A DNA stretch of 64,000 nucleotides from Qipengyuania oceanensis (GTDB taxonomy: Bacteria > Pseudomonadota > Alphaproteobacteria > Sphingomonadales > Sphingomonadaceae). The notes below the pieces were generated by a model. It was given only the letters and a program-made list of their open reading frames with translations, was not told the DNA's origin and ran no database searches. Made by a program: the position numbers and the translations under genes. Positions 16,649 through 24,791 of this stretch are shown here, piece after piece (within the stretch, counting starts at the first letter, position 1; each line of letters starts with the position of its first letter). The stretch lies in NCBI RefSeq assembly GCF_009827535.1, contig NZ_WTYN01000001.1:1178001-1242000 (forward strand), written 5' to 3'.

Positions 16649-19033
16649 TCAGTACGGCAGCTCATCGTCGCCATCGTCCAGTTCGGGGCTGGCCGCATCA
16701 TCGACGAAGTACCCAGCGGCCCCGAGCGAGACCTCCAGCGACCTTTCCCGCTGTCGCTTCGAGCCCTTCGCGTATGCTCCGACCGGCTTTCCGCCGAAGC
16801 GTAGCTTGGTCCGCTCCCAGCCCAGCTCTCGCATCGCGTCTCCCACGCGCCCGTTCTGGTCCTGCGTCCGTTGCGAGGGCGGCATCCCGAGGAGGTTCCA
16901 AACATCGGCCGCGCGCAGCTTCCCCGTCCGATCTCCTAACGCGGCGGCCAGTGTCTCGACATGGGGGTCCTCCACCTTCCGCGCTTCCTGTTCTACACCG
17001 GCCGCCGCGTACAGCGATGGATCCAGCCGGATGCTGGCTCCCTCCGCCTCACGCGCGGCGGCCTCGGCCCATATCTGGTCCCGGTCGCGCCGCAGCGCCT
17101 CGAGGTCGAAGCACCCCACGCGGACGGGCCAGAAGCGCCGGTTGCCGGTAAGGTCGCGCAGGTAGCGCTCGCTGTTGGTCGTGCCGATCACAACGAACTG
17201 GCGCGGCACGATCACCGGGAGCCGGGCGTAGGAGAGCCGGGCCGTATCGTCCTGCCGGGAGAGGAAGGCCTTCAGGTGCTCGACCTCGCCCTTGCGCATA
17301 CCCTTCAGCTCGCCAGCTTCGATTATCCACTTGCCGGCGGTCTGCTCGATGGTCTTCTTGCCGTCCGCGTTAAGCGGGAGGTCGTCAGCGAATTGCTCGT
17401 CTCGGCCTGCCAGCACCCGGAGGGCGGAGGACTTATTGGTCCCTTGCTCGCTCTCGAGGATAAGCATCTCGTCGAACTTGCAACCCGGTTGCCGGACGCG
17501 CCGTACGGCAGCGATTAGCGGCAGAGCTCCGACAGCACGGGTATATTCGTTGTCCTCGGCCCCGCCGTAGGTCGAGAGCCATCGGTCGAGCCGGGGCGTT
17601 CCGTCCCACTCCAAACTATCAAGCTCGTCGCAAACCGGATGGAAGGGCGCGTTGCGCGCCGTGTCCATAATCACCTTCGTAAAGAACTCGATTTGCGGCC
17701 GGAAGCGGAAGCGCTCGTCGATCTCGAGCCACAGCCGGGTCAGTGCCGCATCGTCAAGGTGGGGTCCGTGGCCGTCGAGCCCGTCGATCACCGAGCGGTC
17801 CGCGAAGGTATCGTGGCGGAGCTCGACCCCGAGCTTGCGCAGCGCCAACCGGATATTGCCTTGGTGGTTGGCGTAAACCTTGCCGTCCTTGTCGGTGGCG
17901 AAGGTATCAGCAGAGGCGGCGGCCTCCTTCCTCGCCCGTTCGATCTGCCGGGCCGCGTATTCCAGCGACCGCTTTTGCGCCAACGTGTGCGCCGATATGC
18001 CGAAGCCGGGGTCCAGCAGCACGGCCGCTATTGTCTCGTTATCGCAACCGCCCTCGACCATCCCCCGGCAAACGGCGAAGGTGGCCTCGGAACGGGACTT
18101 GTACCTGTCCGGCTCGTCCGGGTCATCGCCTTGCACGATCAACATTCGGATGCGCGGCGTCACTTTCGCCGGGAGCTCGTCTAGGTTGGCGAGAGGGGGC
18201 GGTACGCGGTCGAGCTGTACCTTCGCCTGTCCGGTTGTCGGAGCGGCATCCTTGCGTGGCGCGGCGGTAAACTCGCCCAAGGGATAAACCCTCTTGTCGT
18301 CATACTCGAGAACGGTTGCGAGGCGGGGCTTCCGGCCATCGTCCCGCTTCTTCTTGTTGGGCCAGTTGACGGTGCCCGGAAGGCGCATCAGGCGGCAGCA
18401 ATCGTGGGTTCCATCGACCTTTATCAGCGGACGTGCTTCGGGGTCCTCTTCCCTTTGCCGCTTGAGGTCGTCTTCGATCATCCGGGAGAGGTCCGCTTCG
18501 ATTTGCCGGGTGTAGCATTCTGCCTCCTCGGCAGCGTCCTCGTTGCAGCCGATGTACAGGCCCGGCTCCTCGAGCCGGAAGAAGGCTTGGATGCCACCGC
18601 CGCTGTCGAGGGTTAGCGTGGGCTTGTGCTTGTAGCGCCCGAGAAGGGCGAGCGCTGCCTTTCTGGCTTCGGCCGCGTCCGCTCCATCGGCGGGGTCGAT
18701 ATCAACGTGGAGCCAATCGAGGTTCTCGATGTCTGTCTTCTTGGCCTTCGACGTGATGCGCTCCCGCGTCGGGTTCACGGTCCAGTACAGGTTACGCTCG
18801 GCAGCCGAGTGTTCCTCAAACCAGCCCAGCGCCTCCTCCGCCTCGCCCGGCGCTACCGTCTTGGTGTGCGTCGGTCCGCCGTCCGGTGGAATGGCAGTCA
18901 TCGCCATCAATCCGTTCGGACGAACATCCGCTATAAATTTGAGGGTCTTGTCGAAGAGGGGCTTAAGCAGAGCGGTCTCGTCCTCAACGCTTCGCTCTTC
19001 GCCTCCGGTGGCGGAGACAGTAGGGTCATTCAC
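16649..19033 (-). CDS. AEP primase / VapE-type P-loop replication protein
   Basis: Protein of 794 residues. The N-terminal half is an archaeo-eukaryotic-type primase: acidic motif HVDID at 109-113, SGGG at 144-147, and the RLPGTVNWPN segment at 217-226. The C-terminal half is a VapE helicase-like domain: EWDGTPRLD near 475, Walker A EQGTNKSS at 529-536, Walker B WIIEAGEL at 569-576, then GTTN and GNRRFWPV at 617-637. Such fusions replicate satellites and P4-like elements. The start is a GTG with a GGGAG site upstream. The AlpA-like gene precedes it by 75 bp, and the repeat field follows directly. Confidence 0.9.
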   Translation of the reverse strand: MNDPTVSATGGEERSVEDETALLKPLFDKTLKFIADVRPNGLMAMTAIPPDGGPTHTKTVAPGEAEEALGWFEEHSAAERNLYWTVNPTRERITSKAKKTDIENLDWLHVDIDPADGADAAEARKAALALLGRYKHKPTLTLDSGGGIQAFFRLEEPGLYIGCNEDAAEEAECYTRQIEADLSRMIEDDLKRQREEDPEARPLIKVDGTHDCCRLMRLPGTVNWPNKKKRDDGRKPRLATVLEYDDKRVYPLGEFTAAPRKDAAPTTGQAKVQLDRVPPPLANLDELPAKVTPRIRMLIVQGDDPDEPDRYKSRSEATFAVCRGMVEGGCDNETIAAVLLDPGFGISAHTLAQKRSLEYAARQIERARKEAAASADTFATDKDGKVYANHQGNIRLALRKLGVELRHDTFADRSVIDGLDGHGPHLDDAALTRLWLEIDERFRFRPQIEFFTKVIMDTARNAPFHPVCDELDSLEWDGTPRLDRWLSTYGGAEDNEYTRAVGALPLIAAVRRVRQPGCKFDEMLILESEQGTNKSSALRVLAGRDEQFADDLPLNADGKKTIEQTAGKWIIEAGELKGMRKGEVEHLKAFLSRQDDTARLSYARLPVIVPRQFVVIGTTNSERYLRDLTGNRRFWPVRVGCFDLEALRRDRDQIWAEAAAREAEGASIRLDPSLYAAAGVEQEARKVEDPHVETLAAALGDRTGKLRAADVWNLLGMPPSQRTQDQNGRVGDAMRELGWERTKLRFGGKPVGAYAKGSKRQRERSLEVSLGAAGYFVDDAASPELDDGDDELPY

Positions 19034-19108
19034 GGAAAGTCTCCCTTTCCAAGCCAGGTGATGGTTAGGGCCGTCCGACTTGCGTCTTCAGGCCGGGCGG
19101 CCCGTCAC

Positions 19109-19351
19109 TCAGGCGGCCTCAGCCTCGGCCAGTTTGCCCTCGAGCCAGCCCACGACTTCGGACCGGAGCCACACAACCCTGTTCGGGCCGATGCGCTTCT
19201 GCTTCGGGAACTCGCCCCGCTTCACGAGGTCATAGATCACGGATTGGGAGTAGGTGGTCAGCTCGACCACGCCCTTAATGTCGAGCACGATCTTGTCGGA
19301 GGTCCGACTCACACGCTCGACAGCAGCCTTAAATTCTTCGGTCTGGGCCAT
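19109..19351 (-). CDS. alpA: AlpA-like excisionase/activator
   Basis: Protein of 80 residues. It has a winged helix-turn-helix of the MerR/AlpA type (TYSQSVIYDLVKRGEFPKQ followed by RVVWLRSEVVGWL), which is the signature of AlpA and P4 Vis proteins. These act as excisionases and repressors or activators of integrase in P4-like and PICI elements. The start is the first ATG. The 128-bp gap upstream has no gene and should hold its promoter. The candidate target repeats lie at 21401-21440 in front of the integrase gene; this pairing is inferred. Confidence 0.85.
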   Translation of the reverse strand: MAQTEEFKAAVERVSRTSDKIVLDIKGVVELTTYSQSVIYDLVKRGEFPKQKRIGPNRVVWLRSEVVGWLEGKLAEAEAA

Positions 19352-19479
19352 CGCCTTCGTCCTTCGATTGGGCCGCTTCCGGGCCGGTACGAAGGCTTCC
19401 TAACTGGCGGACACGCAGTGAGTCGGTCGGAACATACTCGGCCAAAAACTGCCGCTCTCGCCCCTACGGCAACGATGGC

Positions 19480-20052
19480 TCAACGGTACTCTGCGGGAAC
19501 GTCTCGCAGCTTGCGCAATTGCGTCTCGACTTGCGTAATCGCCCGGCGAAGGCGCTGCGCCGGGTCCCGCGTCTCGCCCCCGGTCTCGGGGAAAAGGGCG
19601 AGGACGTGCTTCCCGATAAAATCGAGCATCGGGTGCATGGCGCGGCCCTCCTCTTCGGAGCGGTAGGCGTTGCCCCCGGTCTGGTTGCCGCGCGCTTCCC
19701 AAATCCCACGCAACTCCTTCACGGCCTCGTACAGCCCCGGGACCATCGGCGCGCGGCGATAGGCGATTAGCTCAAGCCGTTCGCGGATTGCCTCCTCGAA
19801 GGCACCGTACCGGATCACCTGTGCGTCGAGCTTGTGGCCGACATCGTCGAGGACGGTCTCGCGGACCTCCTCTGGCAGTGCCTCCCAGACGCGCAAGAGC
19901 TTCTCGAGACCCGGGGCAAGCTCCGCCCGGTCGCGTTCCTGCATGGCCGGAATTTCAGCGTCCATCAAAGTGCCGTGCGCGATTGCGGCGCGAACTCGTC
20001 CTGCCTCCTGCTCGGTCAGCGGCTCCGGCGTCAGCTCCACAGCTTGCCCCAC
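19480..20052 (-). CDS. Hypothetical protein coupled to integrase
   Basis: Protein of 190 residues, not recognised. It is helical and acidic in its first half, with several arginine-rich helices later (RRAITQVETQLRKLRD). No transmembrane segment or known motif. The start is a GTG at 20052, giving a 22-bp overlap with the integrase 3' end, so it is probably translated from the same message. An accessory recombination or regulatory protein is possible but unproven. The 128 bp after it, up to the AlpA gene, appear non-coding. Confidence 0.62.
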   Translation of the reverse strand: MGQAVELTPEPLTEQEAGRVRAAIAHGTLMDAEIPAMQERDRAELAPGLEKLLRVWEALPEEVRETVLDDVGHKLDAQVIRYGAFEEAIRERLELIAYRRAPMVPGLYEAVKELRGIWEARGNQTGGNAYRSEEEGRAMHPMLDFIGKHVLALFPETGGETRDPAQRLRRAITQVETQLRKLRDVPAEYR

Positions 20053-21350
20053 TTCTCGAGGGCGGCCCGCTTTTCGGGCAAGTAGCTGTGGTGGTTATAT
20101 ACCCCGGCAATACCGGGTATCTTGTGGCCGAGGACCCGCTCGACGTGCTCCTCCCGAATGCCCAACCCGATCATATGCGTGGTCACCGAATGTCGCAGGT
20201 CGTGGATGCGCCACGGAGCCATAGGCGGGAGCTCCTCTCTCTCGGCCCTCTTGGCAATCTTCTTGTCGAGCGAGGTCTTGGCCTTCGAGAAACCGCTAAT
20301 CGCGGCTCGGCCGCCGGAGCCGGAGAGGAGGAACTCGCCCTCATTCCACCGGGGCAGACCCTCCACAATCTTCCACGCCGGGGCGGAGAGCGGGACTGCG
20401 TGGGCAATACCGTTCTTCGCCTTGTCGGCCGGAAGCACATAGAGGCGATCCTTGTCCGGCCCCAACCAGCCACGCTCTAGCTGGGCAATCTCCGAGCGGC
20501 GCTGCCCAGTCAGGATTAGCAGGCGCACCCAATCACCGAAGGGGTAGCCCAACTCACCGGCGGCGTCCCAGACGCGCCGGAGCTCGTCCATCGACAGGCA
20601 CCGCTTGCTCGCTTCGTACCGGAGGTCCTTGCGCTTTATCCCGGCCGCCGGACTAATATCGACCAAGCCTCGGTCGAGTGCCCAGCTAAACAGGCCCACG
20701 AGGTGCTTGCGGACCTCCCGGGCGATGCTAGTGCCTTTATCCATCACAATATCGTCGAGCAGCTCGACTACCTCTGTGCGGCGGATGCTCTCAATCAGCC
20801 GCCCCCGCCACTTGGGCTCCACGAGGTCTGTCAGCAATCGCTCGGCCGGACAGAGGCCAACCTTGCGCGGCTTCTTCCCCGTCTCCTCTGCCTCCTTCCG
20901 GGCGAGCTCCTCCCGCTCCTTCGCGCGCTGCCCGTCTCGGGTGCTTACCTTCACGTGCAATTCGACGTACCGCTCGAGGACAACCTCGAAGGTGCGCGTC
21001 TGGCGATGGTCAATCTCCTTCGCCCGGACAACCGCCGGGTCGATGCCCTTGTCTGCGGCCTCGAGGGCCTCCCGCGCCCTATCCCGGGCATCGCTCAGGG
21101 ACACGGTCGGATAGACCCCGAGGTTCATCCGCTTCATCTTCCCGCGCGACCCGTCCGCGTGGGCGACACGGTACAGCATCGACCAGCTCTTCTTGCCGCT
21201 CTTGCCCACTCGAACACGAAGCTCCCGGACGAGGGCATCCGCGATCTCGAGGCGGCCGCCGGGCGGCGCGACCAGCTTCTCGAGCCTCTTGTCGGTAAGC
21301 CGTTCGCGGCCCCTCTGCTCCTCGACTTTCTCTTCCATCACCGTCGCCAT
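20031..21350 (-). CDS. int: P4-type tyrosine integrase
   Basis: Site-specific recombinase of 439 residues. The N-terminal DUF4102-type arm-binding domain (LTDKRLEKLVAPPGGRLEI) precedes the core-binding and catalytic domains. Catalytic residues are R284 or R285 in TGQRRSE, HDLRH at 383-387, the GH of VLGHK at 408-409, and the nucleophile Y418 in VYNHH. The ATG at 21350 with GGAGGGAG upstream was preferred over an in-frame start at 21512, which would read through the att repeat. It lies 153 bp inside the right-hand repeat, as expected of an integrase that uses a tRNA 3' end. Confidence 0.95.
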   Translation of the reverse strand: MATVMEEKVEEQRGRERLTDKRLEKLVAPPGGRLEIADALVRELRVRVGKSGKKSWSMLYRVAHADGSRGKMKRMNLGVYPTVSLSDARDRAREALEAADKGIDPAVVRAKEIDHRQTRTFEVVLERYVELHVKVSTRDGQRAKEREELARKEAEETGKKPRKVGLCPAERLLTDLVEPKWRGRLIESIRRTEVVELLDDIVMDKGTSIAREVRKHLVGLFSWALDRGLVDISPAAGIKRKDLRYEASKRCLSMDELRRVWDAAGELGYPFGDWVRLLILTGQRRSEIAQLERGWLGPDKDRLYVLPADKAKNGIAHAVPLSAPAWKIVEGLPRWNEGEFLLSGSGGRAAISGFSKAKTSLDKKIAKRAEREELPPMAPWRIHDLRHSVTTHMIGLGIREEHVERVLGHKIPGIAGVYNHHSYLPEKRAALEKWGKLWS

Positions 21351-21361
21351 ACCACGTTTCT

Positions 21362-21385
21362 CCCTCCGGGGTAGCCTAGGGGTAG
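21362..21385 (+). repeat. Putative integrase arm-type site, right end
   Basis: Second copy of the 24-bp block seen at 11407-11430 (CCCTCCGGGGTA, variable 4 bp, AGGGGTAG), 21 of 24 positions identical. It lies just upstream of the integrase start. A further GGGGTAG stands at 21494-21500, touching attR. Confidence 0.55.
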
Positions 21386-21400
21386 CGAAACACCCCGGCT

Positions 21401-21440
21401 TCGGCAGGTCCCTATCGGACCGCCTCGGAAGGTCGCTATC
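21401..21440 (+). promoter_or_regulatory. Tandem 16-bp repeats upstream of int, candidate AlpA/Xis sites
   Basis: Two copies of TCGGMAGGTCSCTATC at 21401-21416 and 21425-21440, with 14 of 16 bases identical and start-to-start spacing of 24 bp, which places them roughly on one face of the helix. They stand between the arm-type site and attR, where excisionase sites would be expected. Role inferred. Confidence 0.45.
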
Positions 21441-21503
21441 CTCAAGTGCCCGTAAAATCGAGGGTTTTTTCGTGAGACAGTAACCGGCCGGAAGGGGTAG
21501 CTT

Positions 21504-21559
21504 ACCCTTCACACGGGTGGGGTCGCAAGTTCAATCCTTGCCGCGCCCACCATCTTTTC
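21504..21559 (+). repeat. attR: 56-bp direct repeat of tRNA-Val 3' end
   Basis: Perfect copy of 11308-11363. It contains only the anticodon 3' half, TψC arm and CCA, without a 5' acceptor strand, so it is not a functional tRNA gene. It marks the right edge of the element. Confidence 0.95.
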
Positions 21560-21624
21560 GATGACTTGGAAGAGATGGCATGCGCTTCGATCGCCCGGAG
21601 CCCAAGCGCCGGCGTTGCAGCCCG

Positions 21625-22314
21625 TCAGCGAAACACCTTCCAGACATGCGCGAAGATCAACGCCTCGCTCAGCATCTCTCCGCCGTCCTCGATGATGTCG
21701 AAAGCCTGGAAGCACCAATGAAATGCGAACGCTTCGCACACCGGCTCGTGCAGAAAATCGATCCCGACTGCGAATAAGGCCAACATCACAATGAGTGCCG
21801 CGAGGAGGAACAGTGACGGCCACTTCGCAACGGGCGTGAAGATCACGCCGGCGATCCCCCAGGGGAGCAGGAACAGCGCGATCGTTATCCAGATCACCAG
21901 CTCGCCGGCATCCTTGCTCTCCGGCCCCAGCCGCGAGACAAGATCGACCTCACGCGCGACCACCGCGCCGAGGTTTTCATGGATCATGAGGCTGTCGTCG
22001 AGCATCACGGTCGCCAGCACCACCGCGAATGTCAGGCACAGGACCACGCCTTCGCGCCTGTATGCCCGCCACATCATCAGCGCCGCACCCGCCATGAGGA
22101 TATAGCCGAACCATTCGGCGAGGCTGCCATCATGGGCGATGTTCAATGCCGCGGGAATCTTTTCCAGCAGTGCGCCGCTGATCACATGCGCGGCGACGAA
22201 GCCCGCCTCGACTAGCAGGATGATCGCGAGAATCTTCTGATCGAACTGGCGCGGCAACCAGAGTTGCGACCGCCATCGAGCACCGACCCGAACGGCCGAC
22301 GTATCCGCGATCAC
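21625..22314 (-). CDS. Polytopic membrane protein, last gene of glycan operon
   Basis: Protein of 229 residues, not recognised by name. It has about six hydrophobic segments, among them ILAIILLVEAGFVAAHVI near residue 30 and VIWITIALFLLPWGIAGVIF near residue 135. Conserved-looking polar residues (DDSLMIHEN) sit between the third and fourth segments. The start is a GTG overlapping the preceding stop as GTGA, so it is coupled to the adenylation-acyltransferase gene. Its position suggests an inner-membrane accessory to the acyl or glycan transfer reaction; no enzyme motif was seen. It ends 65 bp from attR. Confidence 0.72.
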   Translation of the reverse strand: MIADTSAVRVGARWRSQLWLPRQFDQKILAIILLVEAGFVAAHVISGALLEKIPAALNIAHDGSLAEWFGYILMAGAALMMWRAYRREGVVLCLTFAVVLATVMLDDSLMIHENLGAVVAREVDLVSRLGPESKDAGELVIWITIALFLLPWGIAGVIFTPVAKWPSLFLLAALIVMLALFAVGIDFLHEPVCEAFAFHWCFQAFDIIEDGGEMLSEALIFAHVWKVFR

Positions 22315-24791
22315 CTGACCGACCCCCTCGATACCGGCTCGGCGACCGGGCCGAAGCCGCTGCGTCTCGGCCGGCCTGGAGGCCGCAAGGCCTGCGGCGC
22401 TGCAGATCGCAGGAGACTGGCTCGCCTCATCGCCTCGTAGACCAGCAGGCAGCCGCCGAAGGCGAGAACGAAAGTCAGCAGGCTGAACGACCGCCCGAAC
22501 AGCTTGTCGCTCACCAGCATGACGGACCATGCCAGCACGCCATTGAGGGCGAAGATCGTGAAAGTGGCCGAAGAAACGTACTGCACCGCCGGGCGCAGTA
22601 ATCGCGGGACGCTGATCATCGGCACGAACAGCGTCGCGACGAGGCCCACCCCGATCCAGCCGGTCGTCCGCGAGACACCGCCATCGACCAGCGCGAAAGC
22701 GACTCCCAGGCCGAGCGCGAGCAGCTTGCGCGGCTGCGTGTCGGCGGCGTAGCAACACCAGCCGAGCCACAGAAGCGCGAGATAGCGTTGGGGCACGAGA
22801 TTGCGCAGGTGATCCGTATTCCACGCGATCTGGGCAGCCCACCACACGAGGACTAGTGCAGCCGTGGTGCCGAAGGCGAAAGCCCATGGCGATCGCTTCG
22901 CCCATTGCCGCGCCGCCGGTATCGCGAACAGCAGGCCGGTCAGCACGAGGCACTGGACCAGAACCTGGACGAACCAGAACGGGAAGATCTGCGTCAGCCG
23001 CAACTCGGTGAGATTTGTGTAGAGGAGCAGCGTGTCGAGCTGGAATTCGCCCCTGTAGATCATGAAGACCGCAGCGAGCAGGAAGTATGGGATGACCAGG
23101 GTCCGGGCATAATTGGCCAGCGAGCCGAAGATCCTGCCCTCGCGCAAGGCCGGCGCCTTGAACCGGGCGAGATTGTAGCCGATCAGGAAGAACAGCAGGA
23201 AAGTCCCGCCTCTCACCAGGCTGATCCCCGAATGCGTGGCGACGACACAAGTGATCGCAAGCGCCCGCAAGACGATCCCCGTCTCCATCGTGGCTGGCGC
23301 ACGCGTCGGGCCGTCGGCGAACTCGGCCAGTTTGCCGAGCGGCATGACATCCCAGTTTGCGGGCAGCGAACCGAGGCGGCTCTCGAGCGCAATCGACATC
23401 TCGACGTAGTTGAGGGAGTCGCCGCCGAGATCCTGGAAGCTGGCCTCGTCCGGCACGCTATCGCGGCGAAACGTCTGCGCGAAGAGCGAGCGGATGCCGT
23501 CGTCAGTTCTGGTCTCCCGCTCGCGCGAGTGTTCCTGAGGCGCGTAAAGCTCGCTCAGCTGGCGGCGCTGGACCTTGCCGGTTGCCGTCCTGGGAATCCG
23601 GTCGACGACTTGCAGTTTGAGCGAGGAGCCGGGCGAAATACCGCGGCGTGTCAGCATATCGCGCAACGCATCCTCGACCGCGTCCTGCTCGCCGGCCACT
23701 TCGTGCGACAGGGCCACGAAAATGCCATCGCCGCGCCGGTCGTCGGCGATGCGGGAGATCGCGATCCCGCCGTCCAGGGCGAGCGCCTGCATCACCTGCG
23801 TTTCTAGCAAGGCCGGGTCGAGCTTCACGCCGCCGGTGTTGATGACATCGTCTGCCCGGCCATCGTAAACCAGCATGCCTCGGTGGAAATGACCGTTATC
23901 GTTTGTGGTCAGCCAGCCTTCACCGTCGGTCATCGGTTCGATTTGCCCTGCGCGAAGAACGCCCATGGCCAGATTCGGGCCGCGGATCTGGATGCGGCCC
24001 TGCTCACCGATACGGATTTCCACCGCTCCGTAAGGCTGACCGACCGATTCCAGCGCTTCACCTTCGCAATCGCTGACGACGAGGAAGGTCGAGCGCGAGG
24101 CTTCGGTGAGGCCGTAGTGCTGGACGATGCGGGCATTGGGGAACAGCGCCTTCAACTGCTCCTTCTCGGAGCGGTTCATGTACTGGCTGCCGATTTCCAG
24201 CCAGCGGAGCGAGGCACCGTGACCCTGCAGGACACCGGGCTGCGCAATCAGCAGGCGCAGGAGGCTGGGCACCGCCGACAAGGCGTTGATCGATCCGGCA
24301 GCCAGCATGTCGCGGATTTGCAGCGGGTCGAACCCGTTTTGCGGAATGTAGAACCTGCCGCCTGCTGCAGCGACCGCGCGGCATCGGCCCAGGCCGAAGG
24401 AAAAGCCGACCGGCACGCCGACATATTCGCGGATGGTTTCGTCGACGCGCATGATGGCGTTGAGCCGCTCGACCGTATCGGCCAGCGCGGCATGGGAGAT
24501 CACGATCGGCTTGGGCTCTCCTTCCGTGCCCGAGGTGAATACGATCTGGGCCGGCTCGTCTTCGCTTCGCAGGGCAAGACTGCCTTCGGACCAGCCGGCA
24601 CCTGCTTCGGGCTCCAGGATCGGCCCGCGATTATAACCGGCGATCGAGGGAAGCGCGGCCTCATCGTCCAGCACCGCGAACAGCTGGCCCTTCGAGCAGG
24701 CCTCGAATACGGCGCGTACGAAGGCCGGCGAATTGCACTTGCGGATGCCGATGATGGTCGGGCGGTGCTCGCCGCCATCCGAGCCAGTCAT
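22311..24791 (-). CDS. Fused adenylation enzyme, acyl carrier and membrane acyltransferase
   Basis: Protein of 826 residues in three parts. Residues about 80-410 are an AMP-forming ligase: FTSGTEGEPKP at 85-95, QHYGLTEAS at 224-232, YDGRADDVINTGG at 309-321, and the catalytic lysine in PRTATGKVQRR at 400-410. Residues about 430-495 are a carrier domain with phosphopantetheine site GGDSL at 456-460. Residues about 505-826 are a polytopic acyltransferase-3-like domain (RALAITCVVATHSG). The ligase lacks the usual N-terminal region of about 100 residues. The layout suggests that an acid is activated, loaded on the carrier and transferred across or at the membrane to a glycan, like DltA-DltC-DltB in one chain. 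The start overlaps the previous stop (ATGA). Confidence 0.85.
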   Translation of the reverse strand: MTGSDGGEHRPTIIGIRKCNSPAFVRAVFEACSKGQLFAVLDDEAALPSIAGYNRGPILEPEAGAGWSEGSLALRSEDEPAQIVFTSGTEGEPKPIVISHAALADTVERLNAIMRVDETIREYVGVPVGFSFGLGRCRAVAAAGGRFYIPQNGFDPLQIRDMLAAGSINALSAVPSLLRLLIAQPGVLQGHGASLRWLEIGSQYMNRSEKEQLKALFPNARIVQHYGLTEASRSTFLVVSDCEGEALESVGQPYGAVEIRIGEQGRIQIRGPNLAMGVLRAGQIEPMTDGEGWLTTNDNGHFHRGMLVYDGRADDVINTGGVKLDPALLETQVMQALALDGGIAISRIADDRRGDGIFVALSHEVAGEQDAVEDALRDMLTRRGISPGSSLKLQVVDRIPRTATGKVQRRQLSELYAPQEHSRERETRTDDGIRSLFAQTFRRDSVPDEASFQDLGGDSLNYVEMSIALESRLGSLPANWDVMPLGKLAEFADGPTRAPATMETGIVLRALAITCVVATHSGISLVRGGTFLLFFLIGYNLARFKAPALREGRIFGSLANYARTLVIPYFLLAAVFMIYRGEFQLDTLLLYTNLTELRLTQIFPFWFVQVLVQCLVLTGLLFAIPAARQWAKRSPWAFAFGTTAALVLVWWAAQIAWNTDHLRNLVPQRYLALLWLGWCCYAADTQPRKLLALGLGVAFALVDGGVSRTTGWIGVGLVATLFVPMISVPRLLRPAVQYVSSATFTIFALNGVLAWSVMLVSDKLFGRSFSLLTFVLAFGGCLLVYEAMRRASLLRSAAPQALRPPGRPRRSGFGPVAEPVSRGSVR

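Larger units (their letters stand above)
11308..21559. mobile_element. PICI-like satellite element with restriction-modification cargo, integrated in tRNA-Val
   Basis: The element is bounded by identical 56-bp direct repeats made of the tRNA-Val 3' end. It carries an integrase next to the right end, an AlpA-like regulator, an AEP/VapE replication protein, a repeat field resembling an origin, a TerS-like gene and five small overlapping genes, all on the minus strand. An HNH endonuclease and a C5 methyltransferase are on the plus strand at the left end. No genes for large terminase, portal, capsid, tail or lysis are seen. Known satellites (P4, PICIs) have this int-alpA-replication-packaging layout, so a phage satellite is inferred. 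A defective prophage remnant or a plain integrative island are alternatives. Confidence 0.88.

Noticed and set aside
21351-21512. Longer integrase start reading through attR
   Set aside because: It would make the coding start depend on the attachment repeat. The ATG at 21350 has a good RBS and the proper arm-binding domain start.
21504-21559. Second tRNA-Val gene
   Set aside because: Only the 3' half is present. The 5' acceptor strand and D arm are missing, so it is the attR copy.
22315-23250. Longer start of the terminal membrane protein of the glycan operon
   Set aside because: The extra residues are antisense-like, arginine-rich and lie inside the adenylation-acyltransferase gene. GTG at 22314 with a GTGA overlap is the natural start.
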